DNA of 64,000 nt, taken from Melittangium boletus DSM 14713. GTDB taxonomy: Bacteria; Myxococcota; Myxococcia; Myxococcales; Myxococcaceae. Within the stretch, counting starts at the first letter, position 1. Each line of letters opens with the position of its first letter. Under the pieces are notes generated by a model that was given only the letters and a program-made list of their open reading frames with translations, made no database searches and was not told where the DNA came from. Positions 1-7,184 of the stretch are shown in pieces. The position numbers and the translations under genes were made by a program. The stretch covers positions 8,995,765-9,059,764 of the forward strand of contig NZ_CP022163.1 in assembly GCF_002305855.1 (NCBI RefSeq). Reading direction: 5' to 3'.

Positions 1-136
1 CGACTCCGTCTCGCAAGTGGCGCGAGAAGCGTTCCGTCAAGGCTCGACGCGCGTTGCCGCGCACAACATGGCTTGGTGCGAATGCTACGCTTCGACCATC
101 CGGCCTCGAGCAGCGCCGCGCGAAGCCGGACGATCG

Positions 137-1006
137 TCATGCCGTTGCTCCTGTCGTCTTCACGTGCACGATGGCTGGCGGCAGGTTGCGCAGTCCCGGG
201 AGCCGCGAACACAGCCGGAGCAGTGCACCGCTGGGCCCGCGCGCGAACACACCGTAGTTGACCGCCGAGGTCGACGCCACGCGCGGGCTCCACCTTCGAA
301 GTAACGGCTCGATGTCGTCGCGGCGGATGCCCCACGGCATCGGCGGCGCGCGGTAGTATTTCGTCTTCTGGAAGCCCTTGAGCGTCTTCCTCGAGAACCA
401 CGGCGGGATGGTGTCGAACATCAACTCCACGCCAGGGCAGCGATCGACGATGGCCACGAAGAGCCGCCGCACGTCGGCCTCCTCGAAGTACATGAAGAGC
501 CCTTGCGCCGAGACGAAAACGCCGCGTGCCGGGTCCACCTCATCGAGCCATCCGAGGTCGAGCGCGCTCTTCGGCACGTAGCGGCACCGCTCCGAAGGAG
601 GCAGAAAGCGCTCACGCACCGCGATGGCCTCGGGCACGTCGACGCAGAGCCACTGGACGCGACCGTCGTCGCAGCGGTGGGACTGCGTCTCCAACCCGGC
701 GCCGAGCTCGACGACGGTGCCACCTGGATGAGCGTGAAGCCAGGGGCGCAGGGCGTCGTCGAACACGCGTGAGCGCATCGGGTGGGACGCGTCCGGCTTG
801 CCGAAGCTGCGCTCGTAGTCGTAGTCGATCGACTCGTACACGCGCACGCACTCGGGATCGCGCAGGAACCCGTCGGGGCGCCGGGCTTCGCCCGCGCGAT
901 TGTACAGCGTCCACAGCATCGTCTCGGGGACGCCGGTGAGATTGATGGGAATCCCCTCCTGGGTCGAAGGGTCCTCTGCTCGCTCCGTCGTGGGATCGCC
1001 GCTCAT
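137..1006 (-). CDS. LCM/TcmP-family SAM-dependent O-methyltransferase
   Basis: A 289-aa cytosolic protein of the leucine carboxyl methyltransferase family (PPM1/TcmP type, COG3315), which methylates carboxyl or hydroxyl groups of small molecules using SAM. Seen in the sequence: motif I VVELGAGLETQSHR near residue 97, an acidic residue in WLCVDVPEAIAVRERF that should hold the SAM ribose, and the family's FVSAQGLFMYFEEADVRRLF segment. The ATG at 1006 is preceded by a good ribosome site (GGAGAGG, 4 nt away). The substrate is unknown. Just upstream lies a Fur-box-like palindrome, so iron-responsive expression is inferred. No biosynthetic neighbour is present on this side. The family call is firm, the role open. 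Confidence 0.85.
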   Translation of the reverse strand: MSGDPTTERAEDPSTQEGIPINLTGVPETMLWTLYNRAGEARRPDGFLRDPECVRVYESIDYDYERSFGKPDASHPMRSRVFDDALRPWLHAHPGGTVVELGAGLETQSHRCDDGRVQWLCVDVPEAIAVRERFLPPSERCRYVPKSALDLGWLDEVDPARGVFVSAQGLFMYFEEADVRRLFVAIVDRCPGVELMFDTIPPWFSRKTLKGFQKTKYYRAPPMPWGIRRDDIEPLLRRWSPRVASTSAVNYGVFARGPSGALLRLCSRLPGLRNLPPAIVHVKTTGATA

Positions 1007-1020
1007 GCGCCTCTCCAGTT

Positions 1021-1046
1021 GATAATGAAAATGCGAATCATTATCA
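1021..1046 (-). promoter_or_regulatory. Fur-box-like operator
   Basis: The 15-mer TGCGAATCATTATCA (1032-1046) matches the 7-1-7 Fur consensus TGATAATNATTATCA at all but two positions. An overlapping wider palindrome has arms GATAATGA (1021-1028) and TCATTATC (1038-1045). This AT-rich block stands out in a GC-rich region and lies 15-40 bp upstream of the methyltransferase start at 1006. The match is seen directly; binding by Fur and repression by iron are inferred. Confidence 0.7.
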
Positions 1047-1221
1047 TCATCTTCTAGAAGTTCGCGCTTTCCGTCAAGGCCGACGCACGGTGCGCGGAGC
1101 GTTCACTTGGGGCTCATGTGCGCCGTGGAGCCCCAGGAACCGGAGCGAGCCCGCGCTGGCCACCGTGCGCGCGACGCCGGCAAGCTCGCCCTCGAAGGCT
1201 GGCCTGAAGCCGAGCGCTCCC

Positions 1222-1247
1222 GGGGGAGTGACGGGCTTCACTCCCCC
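1222..1247. other. GC-rich hairpin in the divergent intergenic region
   Basis: A perfect 9-bp inverted repeat (GGGGGAGTG / CACTCCCCC) with an 8-nt loop. It lies in the 339-bp gap (1007-1345) between the methyltransferase and the kelch lipoprotein gene. There is no T-run, so it is not a classical terminator; it may be a leader structure for the kelch gene about 100 bp downstream. Apart from this and the Fur-like site, nothing else is recognised in the gap. Confidence 0.4.
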
Positions 1248-1345
1248 CCCGTGAGCGCCATCACAGCCAGGATCGCAGGGGACGGGCACTGTGGGTTTCA
1301 GAGAGCGGGCATGGCGCCCATCTCCCTCAAGGACCCCATCCCCCC

Positions 1346-3658
1346 ATGCAGCGCTTCCGTTCCCTCTCGCTCCTTTCCCTCGTGCTGGTGTGGCTCGCCG
1401 CCTGCCACTCGGAGCAGAACCCCGCCAGTCCCGTCACCGGCTCGGTGCAGTTCGCCACCTCCACGCGCCAGGCGCTCTCCGCCAGCGACATCTCCCGCGT
1501 CACCGTCACCTCCTCGGCCTCGGACATGCCCTCCCTCGAGACGGAGCTGGCGCGGACCGACGGCGTGTGGGGCGGCGTCATCGGCAACATCCCCGCTGGC
1601 ACCGACCGCGCCTTCCTCGCCCAGGCTTTCGACTCGACCGGCAACCTGCGCTTCGAGGGCCACGCCGAGGGCATCACCGTGGCGGCTGGCGAGGTGACGC
1701 TCGTCACCCTCACGCTCCAGGAGCTGACACCCGATGTGCCCTACACCAACGAGGCACCCCTCATCGACTCCGTGGTGGCCGCGCCCCTGGTGGTGGCGCC
1801 CGGCGGTAGTGTGACGCTGGCCGCCAGCGCGCATGATCCCAACCCCGGCGATACCCTGCGGTACGCGTGGAGCGCCTCCGAGGGCGTCTTCGCCTCGCCC
1901 TCCCAGGCCGGCACCACCTGGAGCGCTCCGGCCACCTCCGGCCCCGTCACCCTCACGCTCACCGTGAGCGACTCGCTCGGCGCCGCTTCCTCCGTGTCCC
2001 TCACCGTGCGCGTCTCCACCGGCGAGGGCGGCGCGGTGCTCGACGTGCGCTTCAACAGCCGCCCCGTGGTGGTGGGCTTCACCTCCACCCAGTCCGCCCT
2101 CGGCGTGGGCGAGCAGACGGCGCTCTCCGTTTCCGCCACCGACAGTGACTCCGACGCCCTCAGCTACCAGTGGAGCGCCACCTGCGCGGGCTTCTTCGAC
2201 AACACCACCTCGGCCAGCGCGATCTTCACCCCCACCGCGCTGCCCGGCGATGCCTGCAACAATTGCCTGGTGAACGTGGCCGTCTCCGATGGGCGCGGCG
2301 GCGAGACCACCGCCACCCTCGCCCTGTGCGTGGCCCCTAGCGCCTCCCTCCACCTGCCGCCCACCCTCGTGCGCTCCTACCAGTCCGCCCTCTCCGCCCG
2401 GCCCTCGCAGCAGCTCACCTTCGAGGTGGTGGCCAGCGACCCGGAGAACAGCCCGCTCGCCTTCGCCTGGAGCGCTCCGGCCGGCACGCTCGGCACCGCC
2501 GCCACCGCCGCCTCCAGCAGCCGCGTGAGCTGGACGGCCCCCACCTGCTCGCGGGACGGTGCCAACCTCTCCGTCACCGCCACCGTCACCAATGGCTTTG
2601 GCCTGAGCAGCTCCCGCGCCTTCTCCATCTCCGTGGCCGGGCTGCCCTCCTGCACCCTGGGGAGCTGGGCGGCCACCGGCACCATGGGCTCGCCGCGCTT
2701 CTGGCATGAGGCGACGCGCCTGAACAACGGCAAGGTGCTCGTCACCGGTGGCGCCATCAACAGGTCCAATACCGCGACCGCGACGGCCGAGCTGTATGAC
2801 CCGGCCAGCGGCACCTGGACGGCCGTCCCCCCCATGGCCTCGACCCGCATGCTGCACAGGGCGACGCTGCTGCCCAACGGCAAGGTCCTCGTCGCGGGGG
2901 GAAGCAATCGCGCCACCGCCGAGCTGTATGACCCGGCCACCAACACCTGGTCCTCCGCGGGGGCCATGGCCTCGGCGCGCGAGTCGCACACGGCCACGCT
3001 GCTGCCCAACGGCAAGGTCCTCGTCGCCGGAGGAATGGCCTTCTCCGCCGTCCACGGCACCGCCGAGCTGTACGACCCGGCCACCAACACCTGGTCCTCC
3101 GCGGGCACCATGGCATGGCCGCATGAGGACCACACGGCCACGCTGCTGAGCAATGGCCAGGTGCTCGTCGCGGGAGGCAGCTACAACACCAACACCAGCA
3201 TCACCGCCGCCGAGCTGTATGACCCGGCCACCAACACCTGGTCCTCCGCGGCGGGCCTGCTCACGCCCCGCCGCGGCCACACGGCGACGCTGCTGCCGAG
3301 TGGCAAGGTGCTCATCGCGGGCGGCTTCAATGGCCAGTACTTCCCGAGCGTCGACGTGTACGAGCCGGCCACCAACACCTGGTCCTCGACCGCCGCCATG
3401 GCCTCGGCGCGCGGTTCGCACACGGCGACGCTGCTGCCGAGTGGCAAGGTGCTCGTCTCGGGCGGGTACAACTACTCGGGCTACCTCTCCGTCGCCGAGG
3501 TGTACGACCCGGCCACCCAGACCTGGGTCACCACCGCCGCCATGAACTCGGGGCGAGAGTCCTCCGTGGCGACGATGCTGAACAACGGCCAGGTGCTCGT
3601 CTCGGGCGGCGTGGCCTCCAGCGGCGTCCACGCCAGCGCCGAGCTGTACACCCCCTGA
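1346..3658 (+). CDS. Kelch-repeat lipoprotein
   Basis: A 770-aa exported lipoprotein. The N-terminus is a signal peptide ending in a lipobox (VWLAAC, Cys about residue 20). Residues about 130-430 look like tandem Ig/PKD-like beta domains (segments such as GDTLRYAWSASEG and SDALSYQWSATC). Residues about 440-770 hold seven kelch-type repeats, each with a xLLPNGKVLVAGG-like strand followed by AELYDPATNTW. Kelch repeats fold into beta-propellers used for binding; no catalytic site is visible. Such lipoproteins are common and multicopy in myxobacteria. No Shine-Dalgarno sequence is obvious before the ATG, but the signal peptide fixes the start. A GC-rich hairpin follows the stop. Confidence 0.85.
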   Translation: MQRFRSLSLLSLVLVWLAACHSEQNPASPVTGSVQFATSTRQALSASDISRVTVTSSASDMPSLETELARTDGVWGGVIGNIPAGTDRAFLAQAFDSTGNLRFEGHAEGITVAAGEVTLVTLTLQELTPDVPYTNEAPLIDSVVAAPLVVAPGGSVTLAASAHDPNPGDTLRYAWSASEGVFASPSQAGTTWSAPATSGPVTLTLTVSDSLGAASSVSLTVRVSTGEGGAVLDVRFNSRPVVVGFTSTQSALGVGEQTALSVSATDSDSDALSYQWSATCAGFFDNTTSASAIFTPTALPGDACNNCLVNVAVSDGRGGETTATLALCVAPSASLHLPPTLVRSYQSALSARPSQQLTFEVVASDPENSPLAFAWSAPAGTLGTAATAASSSRVSWTAPTCSRDGANLSVTATVTNGFGLSSSRAFSISVAGLPSCTLGSWAATGTMGSPRFWHEATRLNNGKVLVTGGAINRSNTATATAELYDPASGTWTAVPPMASTRMLHRATLLPNGKVLVAGGSNRATAELYDPATNTWSSAGAMASARESHTATLLPNGKVLVAGGMAFSAVHGTAELYDPATNTWSSAGTMAWPHEDHTATLLSNGQVLVAGGSYNTNTSITAAELYDPATNTWSSAAGLLTPRRGHTATLLPSGKVLIAGGFNGQYFPSVDVYEPATNTWSSTAAMASARGSHTATLLPSGKVLVSGGYNYSGYLSVAEVYDPATQTWVTTAAMNSGRESSVATMLNNGQVLVSGGVASSGVHASAELYTP

Positions 3659-3714
3659 GTCCCTGACCAGGCGCGAGCCACCGCTGGCGGAGGGGAGGAG
3701 CCGTCTCACTTCAT

Positions 3715-3732
3715 GGAGGCCGCGAGGCCTCC
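3715..3732 (+). terminator. Hairpin downstream of the kelch gene
   Basis: Perfect 7-bp stem GGAGGCC / GGCCTCC with a GCGA tetraloop, 56 bp after the kelch stop. No T-run follows, so termination is inferred from position and stem strength only. Confidence 0.4.
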
Positions 3733-3733
3733 G

Positions 3734-3763
3734 CCAGGTTGTCCCCGACGGGATTCGAACCCG
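3734..3763 (-). repeat. Left 30-bp direct repeat, tRNA 3'-end-like
   Basis: Identical over 30 bp to 7133-7162. Read on the minus strand it contains GGTTCGAATCCCG, the T-loop and stem of a tRNA (T-arm 3748-3764, a perfect 5-bp stem around TTCGAAT), followed by a 7-nt acceptor-like strand CGGGGAC. No matching D-arm, anticodon arm or 5' acceptor strand (GTCCCCG) follows within tRNA distance, so this is a fragment and not a functional tRNA. Confidence 0.75.
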
Positions 3764-3770
3764 TGGGCAG

Positions 3771-3816
3771 GGCGATAGAAAACCTCAAGCAGGACGCGCT
3801 GTTACCCGCTATCGCC
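3771..3816. repeat. 8-bp inverted repeat inside the left end
   Basis: GGCGATAG (3771-3778) pairs perfectly with CTATCGCC (3809-3816) across a 30-nt loop, immediately inside the tRNA-like repeat. It could be a recombination or structural element of the putative island. It does not complete a tRNA cloverleaf. Confidence 0.35.
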
Positions 3817-3890
3817 TTGATTTTCCTCGGGTTCGTCATCTCATCCCGTCCCATGCCGTTCCCCCGTGTGCCGCTTCGAACCCCGCTGGA

Positions 3891-3911
3891 GGGGCACATT
3901 GGGGGCACATG
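3891..3911. repeat. Left subterminal repeat
   Basis: This 21-bp sequence matches 7059-7079 at 19 positions and has the internal structure GGGGCACA - GGGCACATG. It sits 127 bp inside the left 30-bp repeat; its partner sits 53 bp inside the right one, in the same orientation. It could be an arm-type integrase site or a relic of a shared gene end. Read on the minus strand both copies encode MCPQCAP, with only synonymous differences. Confidence 0.5.
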
Positions 3912-3998
3912 CCACAGCCCGCTGCACACCACTTACTGCCGGAGCGGTGCTGGCGGAGTGCCCCGGCGTGTCGGCTCGATACGAGTTCCCCGGTGCGC

Positions 3999-4565
3999 TC
4001 AGGTGGGCTCGGAAGAGGATGGCGGAACTTCCTTCGGCACCGCACCTCGGGCGCTGGAGGGTTCGGAAACAGCGTCCTTCGGCTCGTTCGCCATCCGCCT
4101 CCCTTGGCTCTTCGTCTTCCGCACCTTGGGCTCCTTCACCTTCCGGCCATCCATGCCCAGCGTCCGTCGTTCCTCGCGCGCCTCCGGCTCCAGGCCCCAG
4201 CCAGAGGGACGGGCGAGGACCAGTGGCATCCCCCGAGCATTCCACGGGAACAGGACGATGTCCCCGTCAACATCGGCTAGTGACTCGGGGAGGGTAATCG
4301 CGTTGTGGGCACCCCAGATGAGTTCCGGGTCCTCTTCACCCCGAATGACACGCCGTACTTGTTCGAGGCGTCCCCCCAGCAGGGCGAGGATGGAGAACAC
4401 GCACTCCGGGGCATCCCTCTCCGACGCTTCGTCCAGATAGCCCTGCCGTATCTGGTAGTCCGCGAGGATCTCCGCTCCCCTCATGGCGGCTCCAATGGTG
4501 GATAGCTCCAGGTCCAGACTGATCGCCCTCGGTTCCCGGCTCCTGCTCTCGGTTCCTTCGGTCAT
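3999..4565 (-). CDS. Hypothetical protein, divergent from the XRE regulator
   Basis: A 188-aa protein I do not recognise. Residues about 15-75 read as a helical domain (LDLELSTIGAAMRGAEILAD, then SILALLGGRLEQVRRVIRGE). Residues about 80-125 look beta-rich (GDIVLFPWNARGMPLVLA). The last 55 residues are a low-complexity, charged, Lys/Arg/Ser/Pro-rich tail that is probably disordered. There is no signal peptide or membrane segment. The ATG at 4565 has an AAAGGA ribosome site 8 nt upstream. It is transcribed away from the XRE gene across the operator array, so co-control by that regulator is likely. It may be a partner of the 544-aa protein. Function unknown. Confidence 0.6.
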   Translation of the reverse strand: MTEGTESRSREPRAISLDLELSTIGAAMRGAEILADYQIRQGYLDEASERDAPECVFSILALLGGRLEQVRRVIRGEEDPELIWGAHNAITLPESLADVDGDIVLFPWNARGMPLVLARPSGWGLEPEAREERRTLGMDGRKVKEPKVRKTKSQGRRMANEPKDAVSEPSSARGAVPKEVPPSSSEPT

Positions 4566-4596
4566 GTAGGCCGTCCTTTCGTGGGTAAGGGCCTAC
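4566..4596 (-). promoter_or_regulatory. Inverted repeat over the leader of the 188-aa gene
   Basis: GTAGGCC (4566-4572) and GGCCTAC (4590-4596) form a 7-bp inverted repeat that brackets the ribosome site of the gene starting at 4565. It could sequester that site or act as another protein-binding site. It is distinct in sequence from the 16-bp operators next to it. Confidence 0.35.
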
Positions 4597-4603
4597 TTCC
4601 ATG

Positions 4604-4676
4604 GTATCTCATGAGCTACGTAGTTCAAGAACTACATGGGTCATGTAGCTTATGAACTGTGTAGCTCATGAGCAGC
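4604..4676. promoter_or_regulatory. Four-site operator array for the XRE regulator
   Basis: Four 16-bp sites related to the perfect palindrome GTAGCTCATGAGCTAC: GTATCTCATGAGCTAC (4604-4619), GTAGTTCAAGAACTAC (4620-4635, itself palindromic), GTAGCTTATGAACTGT (4645-4660) and GTAGCTCATGAGCAGC (4661-4676). Sites 1-2 abut, sites 3-4 abut, and a 9-bp spacer separates the pairs. The array fills the divergent intergenic region and ends 7 bp before the XRE start codon. The layout resembles the paired left and right operators of restriction-modification controller (C) proteins. The repeats are seen directly; binding by the adjacent regulator is inferred. Confidence 0.8.
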
Positions 4677-4683
4677 ACCGGGT

Positions 4684-5004
4684 ATGCCCGACCCCGTGCC
4701 GACACCAGGGAAAACGACCAAAACGCCTAAGAAGCGCGGCCGGTCAGAAGTCTGGACCCGAGGCCCCACCGCCCATGCCATCAAGCGGGAGCTGCGGCGG
4801 CTCGGGCAACGGCTCCGTGAGCTTCGGCTAGAACGCGGGCTCACTCAGGAGCAGGCGGCCGAAGCCATCGGAGTTCACCCCAAGCACATGATCAAGATGG
4901 AGCAGGGAGCCGCCAACCTCACCGTTGCCACCCTGGTAGCCGCTTCCGTGGCCTACAAGGTGCCGCTACGCGAACTGTTCTCCGAGGAAGAGAAGGAAAT
5001 CTGA
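4684..5004 (+). CDS. XRE-family helix-turn-helix regulator
   Basis: A 106-aa DNA-binding protein. An N-terminal basic extension of about 40 residues precedes a Cro/CI-type HTH (LGQRLRELRLERGLTQEQAA, then EAIGVHPKHMIKMEQG and a closing helix ending PLRELF). Its size and single HTH resemble R-M controller proteins and phage-type repressors. The start codon lies 7 bp after the last operator site and lacks a strong ribosome site, so binding should block its own expression. The gene is followed after 43 bp by the 544-aa gene, probably in one transcript. It is the likely switch for both directions of the cassette. The HTH is certain; the regulatory circuit is inferred. Confidence 0.85.
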   Translation: MPDPVPTPGKTTKTPKKRGRSEVWTRGPTAHAIKRELRRLGQRLRELRLERGLTQEQAAEAIGVHPKHMIKMEQGAANLTVATLVAASVAYKVPLRELFSEEEKEI

Positions 5005-5047
5005 CTCAGCGAACTGATTCCGTAGAATATTCAGAGAGGGAATCCAC

Positions 5048-6682
5048 ATGGAAACATACAAGCAGTCCGTGAAGGAATATGCGCGTCGGACTCTTTGGGT
5101 GCATGCCGTCGATTCGCTCACCGTTCATCGACGTGAGACACGAGTGCTGCGCGAGAGCCTCATTCGGCGGATGTGGGATTACGCTTTTGAGGACTTCCTG
5201 CTCAAGTTCAAGGCTGTGAGCACAGTTGATGAGCGCATCTTGCAATCTTGGTGCGACTTTGCAGATGCAACTTATGGAGATCGGCGTCCACAGGATCTGC
5301 GGATCGCCTACTTGTGTGGTCCTGAGCCGGAAAATGACCTCACCATCCTTAAAGAACTGGGTGTTCTTACGGAAAACGTCTGGGCTTTCGAGGCGAAGAC
5401 GGAGATCTACCGGAGCGCACTGGAAAGGGCCAAGAAGGCATTCCCCTCGCTGAAAATTTTTCCCGGCAGTATTGATGACTTCCTCGAACTCAACTCCACC
5501 CCATTTGATATTATATATCTAGACTTCACAGCGCCACTATTCAGCCGCGCGGCGAAGCCCTATGCTTCGCTGCATGCGGTCTTCGACCGACAGGCGCTCT
5601 CGGAGTTGTCCGCTCTAATAGTCACAACTTCCGAGCCAGACCCGAGTGATGAGGCAATCGATTTTCTCACCAGCTACCATTATTCGCAAGCTTGGGTTGA
5701 ACAAGGACTCTTCAAAGAACCTCTTCCCGAAGAAACGACAGCGGAATTCGGGTCGGGACCGATTCTGCATCCGCTAGATCGGGACGAATTTCGTTGGAAG
5801 GTGCGCGATAATTTCCCAGAGGCATACTCTGCATTTGTGACACAATATCCAAATGTCTACGCGAGCCTCGTCCAGCCAGGGATGAGGGTTATTCTGAACA
5901 AGAGCGCTCGTAAGCACCTGTTCGCTGGGGACACGGCATTCGCCGAGCAGGAGAAGCAACTCCGCGACTTGTCGTGGATGTTGTCCAACTCCTCCGAAAC
6001 TGATGAAGAGACAGACGCAGCAGTAGCAACGGGATTTGGCGGAGACTTCCACATGGCGCGGGAGCACTACTCACTCTGGCATTTTTTAGAGGAAGCGCAG
6101 AGTCAGGACACAGAACTCACCCGAGCATGGATGGGCGAGTATTTACAGCCGAACCCGCGCATCAACCGACTGATGGGGGCCAAATTGGCTTACCAACTTC
6201 GGGCAGCAGCCGACGGATACCCTGCTGTTCTTTCCAAGCAATTACTCCAGTCTATCCGGGCCATTGTCGCCACCCTTCCCGAAAAAGATGGCAAGCAGTA
6301 CTTCTGCAATACTCCTCTTCCGCACCTGTGGCTGGAACTGGCCCTCAATCAACTGGGATTCCCCCACCATCAGAACGTCGAACGTCACCTTCGTTTTCGT
6401 TACCAAGCAAAAACTCGACCCATGATTGTTGATTCCTTTATCTTCGATCGGTGCCGGGCGCTTTATGATTGGCTACCACTTGTGGAGCTACAAGGAGAGG
6501 ATTTTATGCATCTGGAGCGGCAAATGCTTGCGCGCAGTTGCCTGAACGCGATCGCCTTGCAGGGTTACTATATTAATCCTCGTCAATATTGGGCTGCCTT
6601 GCTTTGCTGTCTAGGTGAGCGGCGCTGGTCTCGGACCGCCAGCCTGATGCGCAGGCGAGACATAGCATCTGAAGAGCTTTGA
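5048..6682 (+). CDS. Uncharacterised protein with methyltransferase-like Rossmann segment
   Basis: A 544-aa soluble protein I cannot assign to a family. Residues about 85-165 read like a class I methyltransferase core. LRIAYLCGPEPENDL occupies the place of motif I but lacks the usual GxG loop. It is followed by VWAFEAKTEIYRSALERAKK (acidic end of strand 2), IFPGSIDDFL (strand 3 with Asp) and FDIIYLDFTAPLF, reminiscent of the DPPY/motif IV region of nucleic-acid methylases. The C-terminal 300 residues are helical with several Cys and Trp and no recognised domain. Codon use is less GC-biased than in neighbouring genes. The ribosome site GAGAGGGA precedes the ATG. It is co-oriented with the XRE gene. 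A role in nucleic-acid modification or defence is inference only. Confidence 0.6.
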   Translation: METYKQSVKEYARRTLWVHAVDSLTVHRRETRVLRESLIRRMWDYAFEDFLLKFKAVSTVDERILQSWCDFADATYGDRRPQDLRIAYLCGPEPENDLTILKELGVLTENVWAFEAKTEIYRSALERAKKAFPSLKIFPGSIDDFLELNSTPFDIIYLDFTAPLFSRAAKPYASLHAVFDRQALSELSALIVTTSEPDPSDEAIDFLTSYHYSQAWVEQGLFKEPLPEETTAEFGSGPILHPLDRDEFRWKVRDNFPEAYSAFVTQYPNVYASLVQPGMRVILNKSARKHLFAGDTAFAEQEKQLRDLSWMLSNSSETDEETDAAVATGFGGDFHMAREHYSLWHFLEEAQSQDTELTRAWMGEYLQPNPRINRLMGAKLAYQLRAAADGYPAVLSKQLLQSIRAIVATLPEKDGKQYFCNTPLPHLWLELALNQLGFPHHQNVERHLRFRYQAKTRPMIVDSFIFDRCRALYDWLPLVELQGEDFMHLERQMLARSCLNAIALQGYYINPRQYWAALLCCLGERRWSRTASLMRRRDIASEEL

Positions 6683-6883
6683 CTATGGTTTTGGACACTC
6701 TGGCCTCGAATGTGCTCCACCGGCCCGAGCTTCGCGCTGCGCCGCTGGTGGATCTCCGGAAAGCGCCTATCGAGGAGGTCGCGAAGTGACCAGCAGTGAT
6801 AACGCCGAGAGATGTAGAGGCATGAAGACGGAGTGGCAGCAATTTGCCGATACAACTTGACTTGAGTGAGCGGGCGAGCGCTG

Positions 6884-6912
6884 CCACGACCCCCCACGAC
6901 CCCCCACGACCA
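6884..6912. repeat. Short 10-bp tandem repeat
   Basis: The unit CCACGACCCC occurs nearly three times in tandem in the non-coding right part of the putative island. It is probably a slippage product. Confidence 0.6.
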
Positions 6913-7058
6913 CCAAATCCCCGCCCCGCTCCGGGCCTGCTCTAGCCGTTCGGAGTCGTGCGGTCCCCCGCCCCCCCGGGCCCATCTCGATGCACGCGCA
7001 AGTCCCTTGATCGGGCCATCCCCATGACCGCGCGCCGTGCTGGGCTGGAGACGCCAGC

Positions 7059-7079
7059 GGGGCACACTGAGGGCACATG
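7059..7079. repeat. Right subterminal repeat
   Basis: The partner of 3891-3911 (19 of 21 bases identical, same orientation), 53 bp inside the right 30-bp repeat. Confidence 0.5.
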
Positions 7080-7101
7080 AGGAACAGGGGACAAAGGAAA
7101 A

Positions 7102-7129
7102 GCCCAGCAACTCCTTGAGATTGCTGGGC
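7102..7129 (-). terminator. Rho-independent-type terminator, minus strand
   Basis: Perfect 9-bp stem GCCCAGCAA / TTGCTGGGC with a 10-nt loop. On the minus strand it is followed by TTTTCCTTTG. It lies about 55 bp beyond the stop of the enoyl-CoA hydratase gene and directly after the tRNA-like fragment. It could have been the original terminator of a tRNA or now serve the hydratase gene. Confidence 0.65.
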
Positions 7130-7132
7130 CTT

Positions 7133-7162
7133 CCAGGTTGTCCCCGACGGGATTCGAACCCG
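7133..7162 (-). repeat. Right 30-bp direct repeat, tRNA 3'-end-like
   Basis: Identical to 3734-3763. It ends 22 bp from the hydratase stop codon, so there is no room for the rest of a tRNA: this copy too is a fragment. Confidence 0.75.
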
Positions 7163-7184
7163 CCGCCGCATCCCCTCCCCGGCC

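Larger units (their letters stand above)
6683..7132. other. Non-coding right part of the putative island
   Basis: A 450-bp stretch with no convincing gene. It contains a 10-bp tandem repeat (6884-6912), the right subterminal repeat (7059-7079) and a minus-strand terminator (7102-7129). On the minus strand around 6690-6860 one frame reads protein-like (segments LYISRRYHCWSLRDLLDRRF and PEIHQRR), possibly a decayed gene. No start, ribosome site or homologue supports it. Confidence 0.4.
3734..7162. mobile_element. Putative integrase-less mini-island bounded by tRNA-3'-end repeats
   Basis: A 3.4-kb segment lying between two identical 30-bp direct repeats (3734-3763 and 7133-7162) that carry a tRNA T-arm signature on the minus strand. 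A second pair of similar sequences lies just inside each end (3891-3911 and 7059-7079). The cargo is a 188-aa gene, a divergent XRE regulator and a 544-aa protein, and the latter two are visibly poorer in G+C than the surroundings. There is no recombinase, transposase or complete tRNA. Seen: the repeats, the composition shift, and cargo with no housekeeping look. Inferred: integration at a tRNA end by an integrase supplied elsewhere or since lost. Both copies could instead be scars of separate events. Confidence 0.5.

Noticed and set aside
1298..3709. An 803-codon minus-strand frame over the kelch gene
   Set aside because: A Gly/Arg/His-rich mirror of the kelch repeats with no domain or signal.
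3734..3816. A complete tRNA gene on the minus strand
   Set aside because: T-arm and acceptor 3' strand are present, but no 5' acceptor strand, D-arm or anticodon arm can be built; the same holds at 7133-7220.
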